DNA of 64,000 nucleotides, taken from Klebsiella aerogenes (lineage in GTDB: Bacteria > Pseudomonadota > Gammaproteobacteria > Enterobacterales > Enterobacteriaceae). A program made the position numbers and the translations under genes. The notes below the pieces were generated by a model. The model saw only the letters and a program-made list of their open reading frames with translations, made no database searches and was not told the DNA's origin. Shown in pieces: positions 9,828 through 21,764 of the stretch. The first letter of the stretch is position 1. The number at the start of each line of letters is the position of its first letter. The DNA lies in assembly GCA_029027985.1 (NCBI GenBank), contig CP119076.1:2850422-2914421 (forward strand). Direction: 5' to 3'.

Positions 9828-11777
9828 TTATGACGAGGCTTCAGCTGCCGAGTCCGCCGCCGGTTTTTTACCCTTCGACTTCCCCTTACCTTTACTAAAC
9901 GACTTTTTCGCCCCGCCAGGCGCCACCAGCCCGCGGAACTGGCGCACCGGCGTGCTCCGCGCCTGATCGATAAGCTGGAACAACGTCCCCACTAACGGCT
10001 GCATAAAGTCCTGATAGCGGCACTGCTTTTCGCTGATCTGCGTCAGTACCGATTCCCAGTGGGCGGTCATATCCGGGCGCGCGGCCATCTCCGGCAAAGA
10101 GTGAATCAACGCCCGCCCGGCTTCAGAGGAGTGAATATAGCGCCCCTTTTTGTTCAGGAAACCGCGCTTAAATAACAGCTCGATAATCCCAGCGCGCGTC
10201 GCTTCCGTCCCCAGACCATCGGTAGCGCGGAGGATCTTTTTCAGGTCTTTATCCTGCACGAAACGTGCAATGCCGGTCATAGCCGACAGCAGCGTAGCAT
10301 CGGTAAAGTGACGCGGCGGTTGGGTTTGCCGTTCCACCACTTCGCCTTTTTCGCACAGCAGTTCGTCACCTTTGGCCACCACCGGCAGCGGCGTGCCGTC
10401 GTTCTCCTCATCGCGCTCTTTGTTGCCGAGCAGCGCGCGCCAGCCAGCCTCGGCGAGGAAGCGCGCTTTAGCGACAAATTTGCCGTTAGCGATCTCAAGG
10501 TCAATCTGGCACTTGCGGAACACCGCATCCGGGCAAAACTGCATCAGATACTGACGGGCGATCAGGTTGTATACCTTTTCTTCGTTATCGTTGAGTTTAA
10601 CCTGGCTGCTGCGCGCGGTCGGGATAATGGCGTGGTGCGCATCGACCTTTTTATCATCCCAGCAGCGGTTGCGGATCTCCGGATCCATCACCGGTTGCGG
10701 CAGCAGTTCCGCCGCATGAACGCTAATCGCGTTCAGCACCGCATGGCGCCCGGCAAAATGTTCTTCCGGCAGGTAGCGGCTATCCGAGCGCGGGTAGGTA
10801 ATCAGTTTGTGGGTTTCATACAGCTTCTGGCAGATATCCAGCACATTCTGCGCGCTGAATCCGAAACGCTTAGCCGCCTCAATCTGTAGCGCCGACAGCG
10901 AAAACGGCAGCGGCGCCGGTTCAGAATCACGCTTATCGTTATAGCCGGTCACCATCGCCGGCTGACCTTCGATGCGTTTCACTACGTGCTCGGCCAGCGG
11001 ACGATGCAGTAAACGCCCTTCTTCGTCCTGATAAGGCTCGCAGGCTTCGCTCGGCACCCAGGAGGCGACAAAACGCTCGTCCTTCGGGGTAACGATATGC
11101 GCTTTGACGTCGAAGAAATCTTTGGCGATGAAGTTTTCAATCTCTTCATCGCGACGCACCACCAGCCCAAGCACCGGCGTTTGCACGCGGCCGACCGACA
11201 GCACGCCCTGATAACCGGCATTGCGCCCGAGAATGGTATAGGCGCGGGTCATGTTGATCCCGTACAGCCAGTCGGCGCGGGCGCGGGCCAGCGCCGATAC
11301 GCATAACGGCACGAATTCGCTATTGGCGCGCAGGCGAGTAATCGCCCGCTCAACCGCCTGCGGATTAAGATCGTTAATCAGGCAGCGCTGCACCTGCTGG
11401 CGTTTTTCCGGCGCCAGCTGCAGGTAATCCAGAACTTCGTCGACCAGCAGTTGCCCTTCTCTATCCGGGTCGCCGGCGTGGATCACTTCCTGCGCCTCGC
11501 CAAGTAGGCGCTTAATGACATTCAGCTGTTTGGTGACCGACGGTTTTGGCTGCAACTGCCACTTTTCCGGCACGATGGGTAAGTCGAGCAGGTTCCAGCG
11601 CGCGTAGCGGCCGTCATAGACGTCCGGCTGCGCTTGCTCCAGCAGGTGGCCGATACACCAGGTGACCACCTGACCGTTGCCGCACTCAATAAAGCCATCG
11701 CCTTTACGATGCGGTTTAGGCAACACTTCGGCGATAGCGCGACCAAGGCTCGGTTTTTCTGCAATAAACAGCCGCAT
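9828..11777 (-). CDS. topB: DNA topoisomerase III
   Basis: 649 residues, type IA topoisomerase. N-terminal TOPRIM domain ([20 protein letters not shown]; acidic [10 protein letters not shown] near residue 100), then the gate and decatenation-loop domains; the active Tyr is in [16 protein letters not shown] (about residue 328). The C-terminal tail is Lys/Gly/Ser rich ([13 protein letters not shown]). It removes precatenanes and unlinks daughter chromosomes. It starts 4 bases after the selD stop, so the two are co-transcribed as in E. coli. Confidence 0.97.
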   Translation of the reverse strand: MRLFIAEKPSLGRAIAEVLPKPHRKGDGFIECGNGQVVTWCIGHLLEQAQPDVYDGRYARWNLLDLPIVPEKWQLQPKPSVTKQLNVIKRLLGEAQEVIHAGDPDREGQLLVDEVLDYLQLAPEKRQQVQRCLINDLNPQAVERAITRLRANSEFVPLCVSALARARADWLYGINMTRAYTILGRNAGYQGVLSVGRVQTPVLGLVVRRDEEIENFIAKDFFDVKAHIVTPKDERFVASWVPSEACEPYQDEEGRLLHRPLAEHVVKRIEGQPAMVTGYNDKRDSEPAPLPFSLSALQIEAAKRFGFSAQNVLDICQKLYETHKLITYPRSDSRYLPEEHFAGRHAVLNAISVHAAELLPQPVMDPEIRNRCWDDKKVDAHHAIIPTARSSQVKLNDNEEKVYNLIARQYLMQFCPDAVFRKCQIDLEIANGKFVAKARFLAEAGWRALLGNKERDEENDGTPLPVVAKGDELLCEKGEVVERQTQPPRHFTDATLLSAMTGIARFVQDKDLKKILRATDGLGTEATRAGIIELLFKRGFLNKKGRYIHSSEAGRALIHSLPEMAARPDMTAHWESVLTQISEKQCRYQDFMQPLVGTLFQLIDQARSTPVRQFRGLVAPGGAKKSFSKGKGKSKGKKPAADSAAEASS

Positions 11778-11781
11778 CGAA

Positions 11782-12825
11782 TCAACGGATCTCGATCATT
11801 GGGCGCCCGCCGCGGGCGGTTACCAGTTCGCCAATGGCCGCCAGCTTGATGCCAAACTCCGCCGCAGCCGCCTGCACTTCGGCTTCCGCGTCCGGGGCAA
11901 CCGCCAATAGCAGGCCGCCGGAGGTTTGTGGATCGCACAGCAGATCGCGCCATTCCGCTGGCATATCGCCCATCAGATGGCCGTAGCTGGCAAAGTTGCG
12001 GCCGGTGCCGCCCGGCACCGCGCCTGCGGCGATATAGGCTTCAACGCCCGGCAGTTTCGGGATAGCGGCATAGGTCAGCTGCGCCTGAACGCCCGCACCG
12101 CGGCAGACTTCGCTAAGATGCCCCAGCAGGCCGAAGCCGGTGACGTCGGTCATCGCTTTCACGCCTTCGATATTAGCGAACGCTGCGCCAGCAAGGTTCA
12201 TCTGGCACATGGTTTCCGTCGCCAGCCCCTGATGCTCAGGCTTCAGCAGCGATTTTTTCTCAGCGGTCGTCAACACGCCGATACCCAATGGCTTCGTAAG
12301 ATACAGTTTGCAGCCCGCCTGCGCGGTGCTGTTTTTCTTGATGCGCTCGGTCGGCACGACGCCGGTCACCGCGAGACCAAAAATCGGCTCCGGGGCATCG
12401 ATGGAATGGCCGCCTGCCAGCGCAATACCGGCCTGCTGACAGGCAAAACGCCCGCCCTCAACCACTTCGCGGGCGATTTCCGGCGCCAGGGTGTTGATTG
12501 GCCAACCTAAAATCGCAATCGCCATAATCGGCTTGCCGCCCATCGCGAAGATATCGCTAATGGCGTTGGTCGCCGCGATACGGCCAAAATCGAAAGGACT
12601 ATCAACAATCGGCATGAAAAAGTCGGTGGTGCTGATGATCGATGTGCCATTACCCAGATCGTAAACCGCTGCATCGTCGCTGGTTTCGTTGCCGACAAGC
12701 AGGTTCGGGTCGACAAACTTCGCCTGTTCGCTATGTAGAATGGTTTCCAGCACTTTGGGGGAAATTTTACAACCGCAACCGGCTCCGTGGCTGTATTGCG
12801 TTAAACGAATAGCTTGCTCGCTCAT
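11782..12825 (-). CDS. selD: Selenide, water dikinase (selenophosphate synthase)
   Basis: 347 residues from ATG 12825, the E. coli length; AGGAG lies 6 bases before this ATG, whereas the ATG at 12831 falls directly on the ribosome site. The N-terminal active Cys/Lys motif [10 protein letters not shown] is present with Cys (TGC), not Sec. [13 protein letters not shown] and [10 protein letters not shown] are the conserved AIRS-family segments. It makes monoselenophosphate from selenide and ATP for Sec-tRNA and selenouridine synthesis. Upstream gene of the selD-topB operon. Confidence 0.97.
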   Translation of the reverse strand: MSEQAIRLTQYSHGAGCGCKISPKVLETILHSEQAKFVDPNLLVGNETSDDAAVYDLGNGTSIISTTDFFMPIVDSPFDFGRIAATNAISDIFAMGGKPIMAIAILGWPINTLAPEIAREVVEGGRFACQQAGIALAGGHSIDAPEPIFGLAVTGVVPTERIKKNSTAQAGCKLYLTKPLGIGVLTTAEKKSLLKPEHQGLATETMCQMNLAGAAFANIEGVKAMTDVTGFGLLGHLSEVCRGAGVQAQLTYAAIPKLPGVEAYIAAGAVPGGTGRNFASYGHLMGDMPAEWRDLLCDPQTSGGLLLAVAPDAEAEVQAAAAEFGIKLAAIGELVTARGGRPMIEIR

Positions 12826-12986
12826 GGACATCTCCTGTCATTGCAATCCCGCTATGGTAGCGCTCAAACGGCGAGGTGATAAGTGCGACAGTCTGAAATC
12901 GCGAGTGGTTGCTCATTAAGCAGACAAATATGCGTTTTTGCGATGCCGGACAATTTTTTCAACGCCATTTTAACTTTTACTTACAT

Positions 12987-13004
12987 ATGACAGAAATGTG
13001 ACAA
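12987..13004 (-). promoter_or_regulatory. Possible Pho-box-like direct repeat between selD and phoC
   Basis: Read on the minus strand the bases are TTGTCACATTTCTGTCAT, two TGTCA units 11 bases apart, which resembles the PhoB box. It points toward selD rather than phoC and lies about 23 bases from the TATAAC at 13028 upstream of phoC, further than a normal Pho promoter. Weak assignment. Confidence 0.25.
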
Positions 13005-13050
13005 AAACAAAAACCTTCTTCTGGACATATAACACCGTAAGGAAATGTAG

Positions 13051-13797
13051 ATGAAAAAGCGCGTTCTCGCCCTTTGCCTGGCCAGTCTGTTCTCCGTCGG
13101 CGCCTTCGCCCTGGCGCCAGCCGGTAACGATGCGACCACTAAACCCGATCTCTATTATCTGAAGAACGCACAGGCCATCGATAGCCTGGCGCTGCTACCG
13201 CCGCCGCCGGAAGTCGGCAGTATTGCGTTCTTAAACGATCAGGCGATGTATGAGAAAGGACGCCTGCTGCGCAATACCGAACGCGGCAAGCTGGCGGCGG
13301 AAGATGCGAACCTCAGCGGCGGCGGCGTGGCGAACGCTTTCTCCGGCGCGTTTGGTTCGCCGATCACCGAGAAAGACGCGCCGCAGCTGCATAAGCTACT
13401 GACCAACATGATTGAGGATGCCGGCGATCTGGCGACGCGCGGTGCGAAAGAAAAATACATGCGTATCCGCCCGTTCGCCTTCTACGGCGTCTCAACCTGC
13501 AATACCACCGAGCAGGACAAGCTCGCGAAAAACGGTTCTTACCCTTCCGGCCACACGTCTATTGGCTGGGCAACCGCGCTGGTCCTCGCCGAAATCAACC
13601 CTCAACGGCAGAATGAGATCCTTCAGCGCGGCTATGAACTGGGCGAAAGCCGGGTTATCTGCGGCTATCACTGGCAGAGCGATGTTGATGCGGCGCGGAT
13701 TGTCGGCTCGGCGGTCGTGGCCACCCTGCACACCAACCCGGCCTTCCAGCAGCAGTTGCAGAAAGCAAAGGATGAATTCGCAAACAGGCAGAAGTAA
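13051..13797 (+). CDS. phoC: Class A non-specific acid phosphatase (PhoC/PhoN type)
   Basis: 248 residues with a signal peptide ([20 protein letters not shown]) and the PAP2-type phosphatase signature split over three motifs: [25 protein letters not shown] and [14 protein letters not shown], containing the K-x6-RP, PSGH and SR-x5-H-x3-D residues. The family secretes a broad-specificity phosphomonoesterase active at acid pH into the periplasm. The sequence is very like the acid phosphatases described from Klebsiella/Raoultella/Morganella. It is inserted between selD and ydjA, where K-12 has nothing comparable. AAGGAAATGTAG precedes the ATG. Confidence 0.93.
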   Translation: MKKRVLALCLASLFSVGAFALAPAGNDATTKPDLYYLKNAQAIDSLALLPPPPEVGSIAFLNDQAMYEKGRLLRNTERGKLAAEDANLSGGGVANAFSGAFGSPITEKDAPQLHKLLTNMIEDAGDLATRGAKEKYMRIRPFAFYGVSTCNTTEQDKLAKNGSYPSGHTSIGWATALVLAEINPQRQNEILQRGYELGESRVICGYHWQSDVDAARIVGSAVVATLHTNPAFQQQLQKAKDEFANRQK

Positions 13798-13815
13798 TTT
13801 CATCGCCGTTGAATT

Positions 13816-13908
13816 CCCGGATAAGGCGCTTGATGCGCCTTATCCGGGCGACAAAACCCGCGATTGATTCGAACCGTAGGCCGGGTAAGGCGCAAGCCGA
13901 CACCCGGC
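13816..13908. repeat. REP/BIME-type palindromes between phoC and ydjA
   Basis: Two imperfectly related palindromes. The first is a perfect 14-bp inverted repeat CCCGGATAAGGCGC/GCGCCTTATCCGGG with a 5-nt loop (13816-13848). The second is GCCGGGT/ACCCGGC at 13880-13908 around AAGGCGCAAGCCGA. Core bases GCCGGATAAGGCGC are those of enterobacterial REP elements. They sit between convergent genes. Confidence 0.8.
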
Positions 13909-13923
13909 ATAACAAACACTGAC

Positions 13924-14475
<552 letters not shown>

Positions 14476-14640
14476 CTATGTAACTCCTGTGATGTCATTT
14501 TGCATAAAATTAACATGCGCATGGATTTTGTTACAGCCCGGAGGGTGATTCCTGCTGACAAGCGTCGGCACTCTCTTTAGGATAGCCAGACGCGGCAGCC
14601 CCTGCGGCTGACCCATCATCGAAAATGTTAGGGAGAATAC

Positions 14641-16494
14641 ATGCGAACCCTTTGGCGCTTACTTGCCGGATTTTTTAAATGGACATGGCGAATACTTAAC
14701 TTCATTCGCCAGGTTGCACTGAACCTGGTGTTCCTGGTTCTGGTGCTGATTTGCGTCGGCATCTGGGCGCAGTTTAGCAACAATGCAGTTGAACATACCG
14801 CTCGCGGCGCGCTGTTGATGGACATCACCGGCGTGGTGGTGGATAAACCGTCAGCCAGCAGCAAGCTTGGGGTTATCGGCCGCCAGCTGTTCGGCGCCAG
14901 CTCCGATCGTTTGCAGGAAAATTCACTGTTCGATATCGTGCAGACCATCCGCCAGGCGAAAGATGACCGCAACGTCACGGGCATCGTGCTGGATCTGAAA
15001 AACTTCGTCGGCGGCGATCAGCCTTCAATGCAGTATATCGGCAAAGCGCTGCGCGAATTCCGCGACAGCGGTAAACCGGTGTATGCCGTCGGCAGCAGCT
15101 ATACCCAGGGTCAATACTACCTGGCGAGCTTTGCCAACAAAATTTGGCTCTCGCCGCAGGGTGAAGTCGACCTGCACGGTTTCGCCACTAACGGCCTGTA
15201 CTACAAGTCGTTGCTGGATAAACTGAAAGTCTCGACCCACGTTTTCCGCGTCGGCACGTATAAATCCGCCGTCGAGCCGTTTATCCGCGACGATATGTCG
15301 CCGGCCGCACGTGAAGCGGATAGCCGCTGGATTGGCGAGCTGTGGCAGAACTACCTCAACACTATCGCCGCCAACCGCCAAATCACCGCGCAGCAACTGT
15401 TCCCGGGCGCGCAGGGCGTGCTCGACGGCCTACGTAAGGTGGATGGCGATACGGCGAAATACGCGCTGGATAACAAGCTGGTTGATGAACTGGCCACCTC
15501 AACGGAAGTGGAGAAAGCGCTGACCAAGCAGTTCGGCTGGAGCAAAACGGACAACAACTACCGTTCCATCAGCTACTACGATTACAACGTCAAAGCGCCA
15601 ACTGAGCAAGGTTCCGCTGTTGCGGTCATCTTTGCGAACGGCGCGATCATGGATGGCGAAGAAACCCCGGGCAACGTCGGCGGCGACACCACCGCAGCGC
15701 AAATCCGCGACGCACGTCTGGACGCGAAAGTGAAAGCTATCGTTCTGCGCGTCAATAGCCCGGGCGGGAGCGTCAGCGCCTCGGAAGTGATTCGCGAAGA
15801 GCTGGCCGCGGCGAAAGCGGCGGGCAAACCGGTAGTGGTCTCGATGGGCGGCATGGCGGCATCCGGCGGCTACTGGATTTCCACGCCAGCGGATTACATC
15901 GTGGCTAACCCAAGCACCCTCACCGGCTCGATCGGCATCTTCGGCGTGATCAACACCGTGGAGAATACGCTGGGCTCCATCGGCGTCCACACCGACGGCG
16001 TAGCTACCTCGCCGCTGGCTGATGTATCGACCACCAAGTCGCTGCCGCCGGAAGTTCAGCAGCTGATGCAACTGAGCATCGAGAACGGCTACCAGCGCTT
16101 TATCACCCTGGTGGCTACCGCGCGTAAGAGCACGCCGGAGAAGGTTGACCAAATCGCACAGGGACACGTCTGGACCGGTGAAGACGCGAAGGCGAACGGC
16201 CTGGTCGATAGCCTCGGCGACTTCGACGATGCGGTAGCGAAAGCAGCGGAACTGGCAAAACTGAAACAGTGGCATATCACCTGGTACCAGGAAGAGCCGA
16301 CGTTCTTCGCCATGGTGATGGATAGCCTGACAGGTTTGGTTCGCGCCTCTCTGCCAGCAGCCATTCAGGCATACCTGCCTGCGCCGGTGGCAGCAGCAGC
16401 GGACGCCGTGAAAGCGGAAAGCGATAAACTGGCGGCCTTCAATGACCCGCAAAACCGCTACGCCTTCTGTCTAACCTGCGCCAACATTCGTTAA
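14641..16494 (+). CDS. sppA: Signal peptide peptidase SppA (protease IV)
   Basis: 617 residues, the 67K-type SppA with two tandem S49 domains. An N-terminal membrane anchor ([19 protein letters not shown]) is followed by the domain carrying the catalytic Lys in [12 protein letters not shown] (about residue 208) and the C-terminal domain carrying the nucleophilic Ser in [14 protein letters not shown] (about residue 408). It degrades cleaved signal peptides in the inner membrane, active site facing the periplasm. GTTAGGGAG precedes the ATG. Confidence 0.97.
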   Translation: MRTLWRLLAGFFKWTWRILNFIRQVALNLVFLVLVLICVGIWAQFSNNAVEHTARGALLMDITGVVVDKPSASSKLGVIGRQLFGASSDRLQENSLFDIVQTIRQAKDDRNVTGIVLDLKNFVGGDQPSMQYIGKALREFRDSGKPVYAVGSSYTQGQYYLASFANKIWLSPQGEVDLHGFATNGLYYKSLLDKLKVSTHVFRVGTYKSAVEPFIRDDMSPAAREADSRWIGELWQNYLNTIAANRQITAQQLFPGAQGVLDGLRKVDGDTAKYALDNKLVDELATSTEVEKALTKQFGWSKTDNNYRSISYYDYNVKAPTEQGSAVAVIFANGAIMDGEETPGNVGGDTTAAQIRDARLDAKVKAIVLRVNSPGGSVSASEVIREELAAAKAAGKPVVVSMGGMAASGGYWISTPADYIVANPSTLTGSIGIFGVINTVENTLGSIGVHTDGVATSPLADVSTTKSLPPEVQQLMQLSIENGYQRFITLVATARKSTPEKVDQIAQGHVWTGEDAKANGLVDSLGDFDDAVAKAAELAKLKQWHITWYQEEPTFFAMVMDSLTGLVRASLPAAIQAYLPAPVAAAADAVKAESDKLAAFNDPQNRYAFCLTCANIR

Positions 16495-16502
16495 TCCTCC
16501 GT

Positions 16503-16522
16503 CTGCCCCCGCCGCGGGGCAG
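16503..16522 (+). terminator. Hairpin after sppA, possible terminator
   Basis: CTGCCCC/GGGGCAG stem starting 9 bases after the sppA stop, followed by CGTTTCAACG, a poor T tract. It may reduce read-through from sppA into ansA. Confidence 0.4.
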
Positions 16523-16634
16523 CGTTTCAACGTAATAAAATTCAAGCGCTTCTCTGCAACTCGCGGGGTTAGCGCTTTATTTTTTTGCCTGCCACTTTAT
16601 ACTGCGCCTGTTCACGTACAACCTAAGCGATGCC

Positions 16635-17651
<1,017 letters not shown>

Positions 17652-17661
17652 GGAGAATGCC

Positions 17662-18303
17662 ATGAGCCATCGCGCCCTGCTACTGGTAGACCTGCAAAAT
17701 GATTTTTGCGCTGGCGGCGCGTTAGCCGTTCCCGAAGGCGATAGCACCGTGGATGTCGCTAATCAGCTCATTGATTGGAGCCTGGCGCGCGGCGAGGCCG
17801 TCGTCGCCAGCCAGGACTGGCACCCGGCCAACCACGGCAGCTTTGCCAGCCAGCACCAGGCCGAACCTTATTCGCAGGGCGAGCTCGATGGCCTGGCGCA
17901 AACTTACTGGCCGGATCACTGCGTGCAGCACAGCGATGGCGCTGCGCTGCATCCGTTGCTGAAGCAGCAATCCATTGATGCGGTGTTTCATAAGGGACAA
18001 AACCCGGCGATCGACAGCTACAGCGCATTTTTCGATAGCGGCCACCGGCAGAAAACCGAACTTGACGGCTGGTTGCGCGCGCACGGCGTATCGGAGCTGA
18101 CTATTCTCGGCCTTGCAACGGATTACTGCGTCAAGTTTACCGTGCTCGACGCGCTGGATTTGGGCTATACCGTCAACGTGATTACCGACGGCTGTCGCGG
18201 CGTCAACCTGCAACCGCAGGACAGCGCCCTCGCCTTTATGGAGATGGCGGCAGAAGGCGCTACGCTCTATACCCTCGACGACTGGCTGGAAACCCAGCCT
18301 TAA
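17662..18303 (+). CDS. pncA: Nicotinamidase/pyrazinamidase
   Basis: 213 residues from ATG 17662, which has GAGGAG 7 bases upstream and gives the E. coli N-terminus; the in-frame ATG 17644 lies inside the ansA end. The isochorismatase-like catalytic triad is visible: Asp in VDLQNDF (about residue 10), Lys in FHKGQNP, Cys in GLATDYCVKFT. Metal ligands are in SQDWHPANHGSF. It hydrolyses nicotinamide to nicotinate in NAD salvage. Confidence 0.96.
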   Translation: MSHRALLLVDLQNDFCAGGALAVPEGDSTVDVANQLIDWSLARGEAVVASQDWHPANHGSFASQHQAEPYSQGELDGLAQTYWPDHCVQHSDGAALHPLLKQQSIDAVFHKGQNPAIDSYSAFFDSGHRQKTELDGWLRAHGVSELTILGLATDYCVKFTVLDALDLGYTVNVITDGCRGVNLQPQDSALAFMEMAAEGATLYTLDDWLETQP

Positions 18304-18309
18304 TCATTT

Positions 18310-18354
18310 AAGCGGCCTACAAGCCATCTCTGCGAAAAGGCTTGTAGGCCGCTT
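18310..18354. terminator. Long perfect hairpin between convergent pncA and ydjE
   Basis: AAGCGGCCTACAAGCC and GGCTTGTAGGCCGCTT pair perfectly over 16 bp with a 13-nt loop. No pure T run follows on either strand, so this is a bidirectional transcript-end hairpin or a mobile palindromic repeat rather than a textbook terminator. Confidence 0.55.
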
Positions 18355-18376
18355 GTCTTCGCTGTTGGCAGGATAA

Positions 18377-19735
18377 TCATCCCAGGTTCGAAATGTCCTC
18401 CACTGAGATCTGCCGGGTTTCGATACCAAAGCAGAACAGAATCAATGCGCAAAGCGCCAACACCACACCGAGGACAACAAATACCGTAATTGAACCGTAG
18501 CGAGTAAGCAGAACCGCAACGCCATAGGGTGTAAATACCGCGACAATCCTTCCCACCGCGTTAACAAAACCAGACCCGCGTAACCGGAGATGCGTTGGCC
18601 AAAGCTCCGGTACATACACCGCAGAGGCAAAACAGACATACATATACAGGAAAAAAATCATCACCAGACCATAGCTTAAAATGGCCCGCTCTTCAGTTTG
18701 AATCGAATAGAAATATCCGAGTAGCGCAATAATCATCAGTAGAGATGAACCAAACAATCGCCGCGAAAAACGGTCAATAATCAGCGCTGCAATAAATATC
18801 CCCACCGGTGCGCCAACCATAATAATCGCTGTCATAAAGATAGATTTCGTCACATCGATCCCCGAGTTAACAAAAATCGTCGGGATCCACACCGTTATGG
18901 TGTAAAGCGAAATGTTCATCGCGATAAGCACCGTAATTGCCACCAGAGTACGCCGCAGCATCTGACCTTTAAACAAGAGCCAGAATGAACCGTTTTCCGC
19001 GCATAGCTCCGTGGTCAGACTAGCGCTCTGGCAGGGAGGCAAGGTGATATTTTTCTCTTTCTCAATTTGCGATTCCACCTGCAAAAGATGGTTTTCTGCT
19101 TCGCTTCGCAGCCCTTTACTCGCCAACCAGCGCGGCGATTCAATGAAATATTTCCCCGACAGATACCAAGCTAACAGCATTGCCGCGCCGCCGAGCAGGA
19201 ACATCATTCGCCAACTTAAAAAGGCAATCACCACGACGCCAATGGCCGCCGACAGCATGGGCGACCAGTTGCCGACAAACGACAGACGAGCTGACCATTT
19301 TCCGCGCACCGCGGGCGGGATAAACTCGGTAAATGAGGCATAGCCCACCATAATTAGCGATCCCATTCCAGTACCCATCAGGCAGCGGAAAAAGATGAGC
19401 CAGTACATATTGGGCACAAACGTTGCCGCGCAGGCAGAAACACCGACAATCAATAAATTCACGCGAAATGCTTTACGTCGGCCAAGATAATCACCAATAA
19501 AACCGCCGGCCAGCGAGCCAATAAAATAGCCAAACATCAGCGCGGAAGTAAATGCCGCATTGAGGTAATTGTTTGACCAACCGTTGCTGATTAATTTTGC
19601 CAGCACCACATTTCCGGAATAGCTGAGAAACCCGGTGACTAATAAGCTGAAACTAATAATACTGAAAATACGAAAATGAAATCGAGATAAGGGTAAGCGG
19701 TCTAATCTTGCGCCGATAGGGTCACATTGTTCCAT
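18377..19735 (-). CDS. ydjE: YdjE, MFS transporter of the ydj catabolic cluster
   Basis: 452 residues and twelve membrane segments of the sugar-porter-like MFS family. The loop-2 motif GGFIGDYLGRRKAFR, the ESPRWL segment and GSGFVNAVGRI are characteristic. Nearly collinear with E. coli YdjE (RLSFVGNWSPMLSAAIGVVV, ITVWIPTIFVNSGIDV). Substrate unknown; its place beside sugar-phosphate enzymes suggests uptake of an acidic or unusual sugar. Last gene of the cluster; 141 bases separate it from ydjF, so a separate promoter is possible. Confidence 0.93.
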   Translation of the reverse strand: MEQCDPIGARLDRLPLSRFHFRIFSIISFSLLVTGFLSYSGNVVLAKLISNGWSNNYLNAAFTSALMFGYFIGSLAGGFIGDYLGRRKAFRVNLLIVGVSACAATFVPNMYWLIFFRCLMGTGMGSLIMVGYASFTEFIPPAVRGKWSARLSFVGNWSPMLSAAIGVVVIAFLSWRMMFLLGGAAMLLAWYLSGKYFIESPRWLASKGLRSEAENHLLQVESQIEKEKNITLPPCQSASLTTELCAENGSFWLLFKGQMLRRTLVAITVLIAMNISLYTITVWIPTIFVNSGIDVTKSIFMTAIIMVGAPVGIFIAALIIDRFSRRLFGSSLLMIIALLGYFYSIQTEERAILSYGLVMIFFLYMYVCFASAVYVPELWPTHLRLRGSGFVNAVGRIVAVFTPYGVAVLLTRYGSITVFVVLGVVLALCALILFCFGIETRQISVEDISNLG

Positions 19736-19876
19736 CTGGATGCCTCAAATTCAGCTAAAATATAAAACATGGCGACCGCGGCAAAGTTAGTTTTACCGAG
19801 CCATCCATCATTATTAAATTTCCATGGCATTATCCAGGTGCAAATTAAAATAACATCGACACGTGCAGCATTAAAG

Positions 19877-20635
19877 TTAATAAACGAGTTGAATATTATT
19901 TTCTTTGCAAAATACTATCCATTCCGCACCTGGCGCCTTATTGGTTATAAGGTAATTAATATGGCTAAAATCTACCAACTGGACAAAAGCTTTACGATCG
20001 AACTTGGAGTGATCGACCAGTAGTGCCACTTCTGTCGCCTGACGAATCATGGTTTTCTTGATCTCAGCCTCAGCCTCATTGGAATCAAGCGCCCCACTGA
20101 GCATATCCAGGCCTTTGCAGCTCATCACCATAATATCAACATGATAGCGACTAATAATTTCCTTGGTGATCCTCCCCTGCAGCGACAGCGTATTTTTATT
20201 CAACTCCCCCCCGGTAGAAACGACGTTAATTTCTGACTGCGCTAATTCATGAAAGGCTTCCGCCGAATTGGTCAGCAACGTGAGATCGTTTCTATCCTTC
20301 AGCAGTTTTAATAATTCCATCGCGGTACTACTGGAATCAGCAGCGATAGTCGTTTTATTTTTAATAAATGGCAACGCATTACGGGCAATAATTTGTTTTT
20401 CTTCAAAGAAAGATTTTGCACGTTTATAAAAATGAATATTATCAGTCAGCGCGCTGGTGTTTAATACCGCCCCGCCATAGGTACGGGTCAAAAAGCCTTC
20501 ATCTTCCAGTTTTTCCAGGTCGCGACGAATTGTTTCCTCAGTAACCTGAAAAATTGAACTTAAATTAGAAACCACCACTTTTTTATCGTTAACCACCATT
20601 TGCTTGATGGCCTGAATCCTGTCTTTTGCCGCCAC
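19877..20635 (-). CDS. ydjF: YdjF, DeoR-family transcriptional repressor
   Basis: 252 residues from GTG 20635, which has AGAGG 7 bases before it and gives the E. coli N-terminus (AAKDRIQAIKQMV). N-terminal DeoR winged helix (VSNLSSIFQVTEETIRRDLEKLEDEGFLTRTYGGA) followed by a sugar-phosphate sensor domain (AADSSSTAMELLKLL, VVSTGGELNKNT, LLVDHSKF). It most likely represses the surrounding ydj operon and is released by a sugar-phosphate intermediate; direct repeats near the ydjL promoter are a plausible operator (see findings). Confidence 0.93.
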   Translation of the reverse strand: MAAKDRIQAIKQMVVNDKKVVVSNLSSIFQVTEETIRRDLEKLEDEGFLTRTYGGAVLNTSALTDNIHFYKRAKSFFEEKQIIARNALPFIKNKTTIAADSSSTAMELLKLLKDRNDLTLLTNSAEAFHELAQSEINVVSTGGELNKNTLSLQGRITKEIISRYHVDIMVMSCKGLDMLSGALDSNEAEAEIKKTMIRQATEVALLVDHSKFDRKAFVQLVDFSHINYLITNKAPGAEWIVFCKENNIQLVY

Positions 20636-20771
20636 GATAATACCTCTGTTTCCTGCAAAGCAATAATAAAACCGTAGTATCTCACAGGCTATGTTTATTT
20701 TCAAAAAAACATGTTTGAATCACAGATTTAAATACTATTTTACACAGAAACAGAGGTCAATAACATCTCTC

Positions 20772-21755
20772 CTATTTTGTATCTAACACCTCTGCCATTT
20801 GCCTCATCAATAATGAATCATCATCCGTCAGGCTGATGTTCAGCGCCTCGACATTCTCGCGTACCTGCTCTGGCGCCGTTGCCCCGCTCAGCAAGGTGAT
20901 GAGATTGCTTTGCTTTAAAATCCACGCCAGCGCCAGCGCGGGGATCGTGCAGCGGTATTTCTCACACAGCGGCTGCCACTGCTCAAGCATATCAATCACC
21001 CGCAGCATATTTTCCCGCTGAAACCAGACTTTGTTGGCCCGCGCGCCGCCGGGAACATAATCCCGGGTGATAGTTCCGGTCAACAGCCCCTGCTCAAGCG
21101 GTGAATAGACCTGTACGATGATGCCATTCTGCTGGCATAACGGCAGCAGTTCAGCTTCCAGCGCCCGGTCAAGGATGCTGTACTTCGCCTGGATGATATC
21201 CAGCTCACCGTGTTTGAGATACTCCCTGATATGTCCAGCATCGACGTTCGCCGCACCGATAGAACGAATTTTCCCCTCTTTCTTCAGTGCGTTCAGTGTA
21301 TCGACAGTTTCCGCAATCGGTGTAAAACAGGGCTTCACCGACTGCCAGTGAGTCATGTAAATATCAATGGCATCAATGCTCAGTCTTTGCAGGCTGGCAT
21401 CCACCTCTTCACGAATCGAATCAGGAGTGAGGTTTTTATACAGTTGGCGATCGCCTACTTTGTTAAACAGACTGCCTTCCCGTTCCCAGACGATACCGCA
21501 TTTGGTTTCAATCACGATTTCAGTGCGCGGTAGTTGTTTCAGCGCCTGACCGACAATCACTTCGCTATTGCCAAAATTGTATCCCGGCGCGGTATCGATC
21601 AGGTTAATACCACAGCGATGCGCCTCAACAATGGTATCAATGCAAATTTGCAGATCAAGATCGCCATTCCATGCCGGGCCGCCGCCGATGGCCCATGTGC
21701 CTAATCCCATACGGGACAATGTTATATCCGTACTGCCTAAAGGAATCATTTTCAT
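20772..21755 (-). CDS. ydjG: YdjG, aldo-keto reductase
   Basis: 327 residues, AKR fold. The catalytic tetrad is visible as Asp in LIDTAPGYN (with Tyr of PGYNFGNSE), Lys in VIETKCG and His in MTHWQSV. E. coli YdjG reduces methylglyoxal with NADH in vitro, but its place here suggests a carbonyl intermediate of a sugar pathway as the natural substrate. Starts 9 bases after ydjH; 136 bases separate it from ydjF. Confidence 0.94.
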   Translation of the reverse strand: MKMIPLGSTDITLSRMGLGTWAIGGGPAWNGDLDLQICIDTIVEAHRCGINLIDTAPGYNFGNSEVIVGQALKQLPRTEIVIETKCGIVWEREGSLFNKVGDRQLYKNLTPDSIREEVDASLQRLSIDAIDIYMTHWQSVKPCFTPIAETVDTLNALKKEGKIRSIGAANVDAGHIREYLKHGELDIIQAKYSILDRALEAELLPLCQQNGIIVQVYSPLEQGLLTGTITRDYVPGGARANKVWFQRENMLRVIDMLEQWQPLCEKYRCTIPALALAWILKQSNLITLLSGATAPEQVRENVEALNISLTDDDSLLMRQMAEVLDTK

Positions 21756-21764
21756 CTGCCGCTA

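Noticed and set aside
12760-12790. Possible selenocysteine in SelD
   Set aside because: The active-site codon in GAGCGCK is TGC (Cys), not TGA, as in E. coli.
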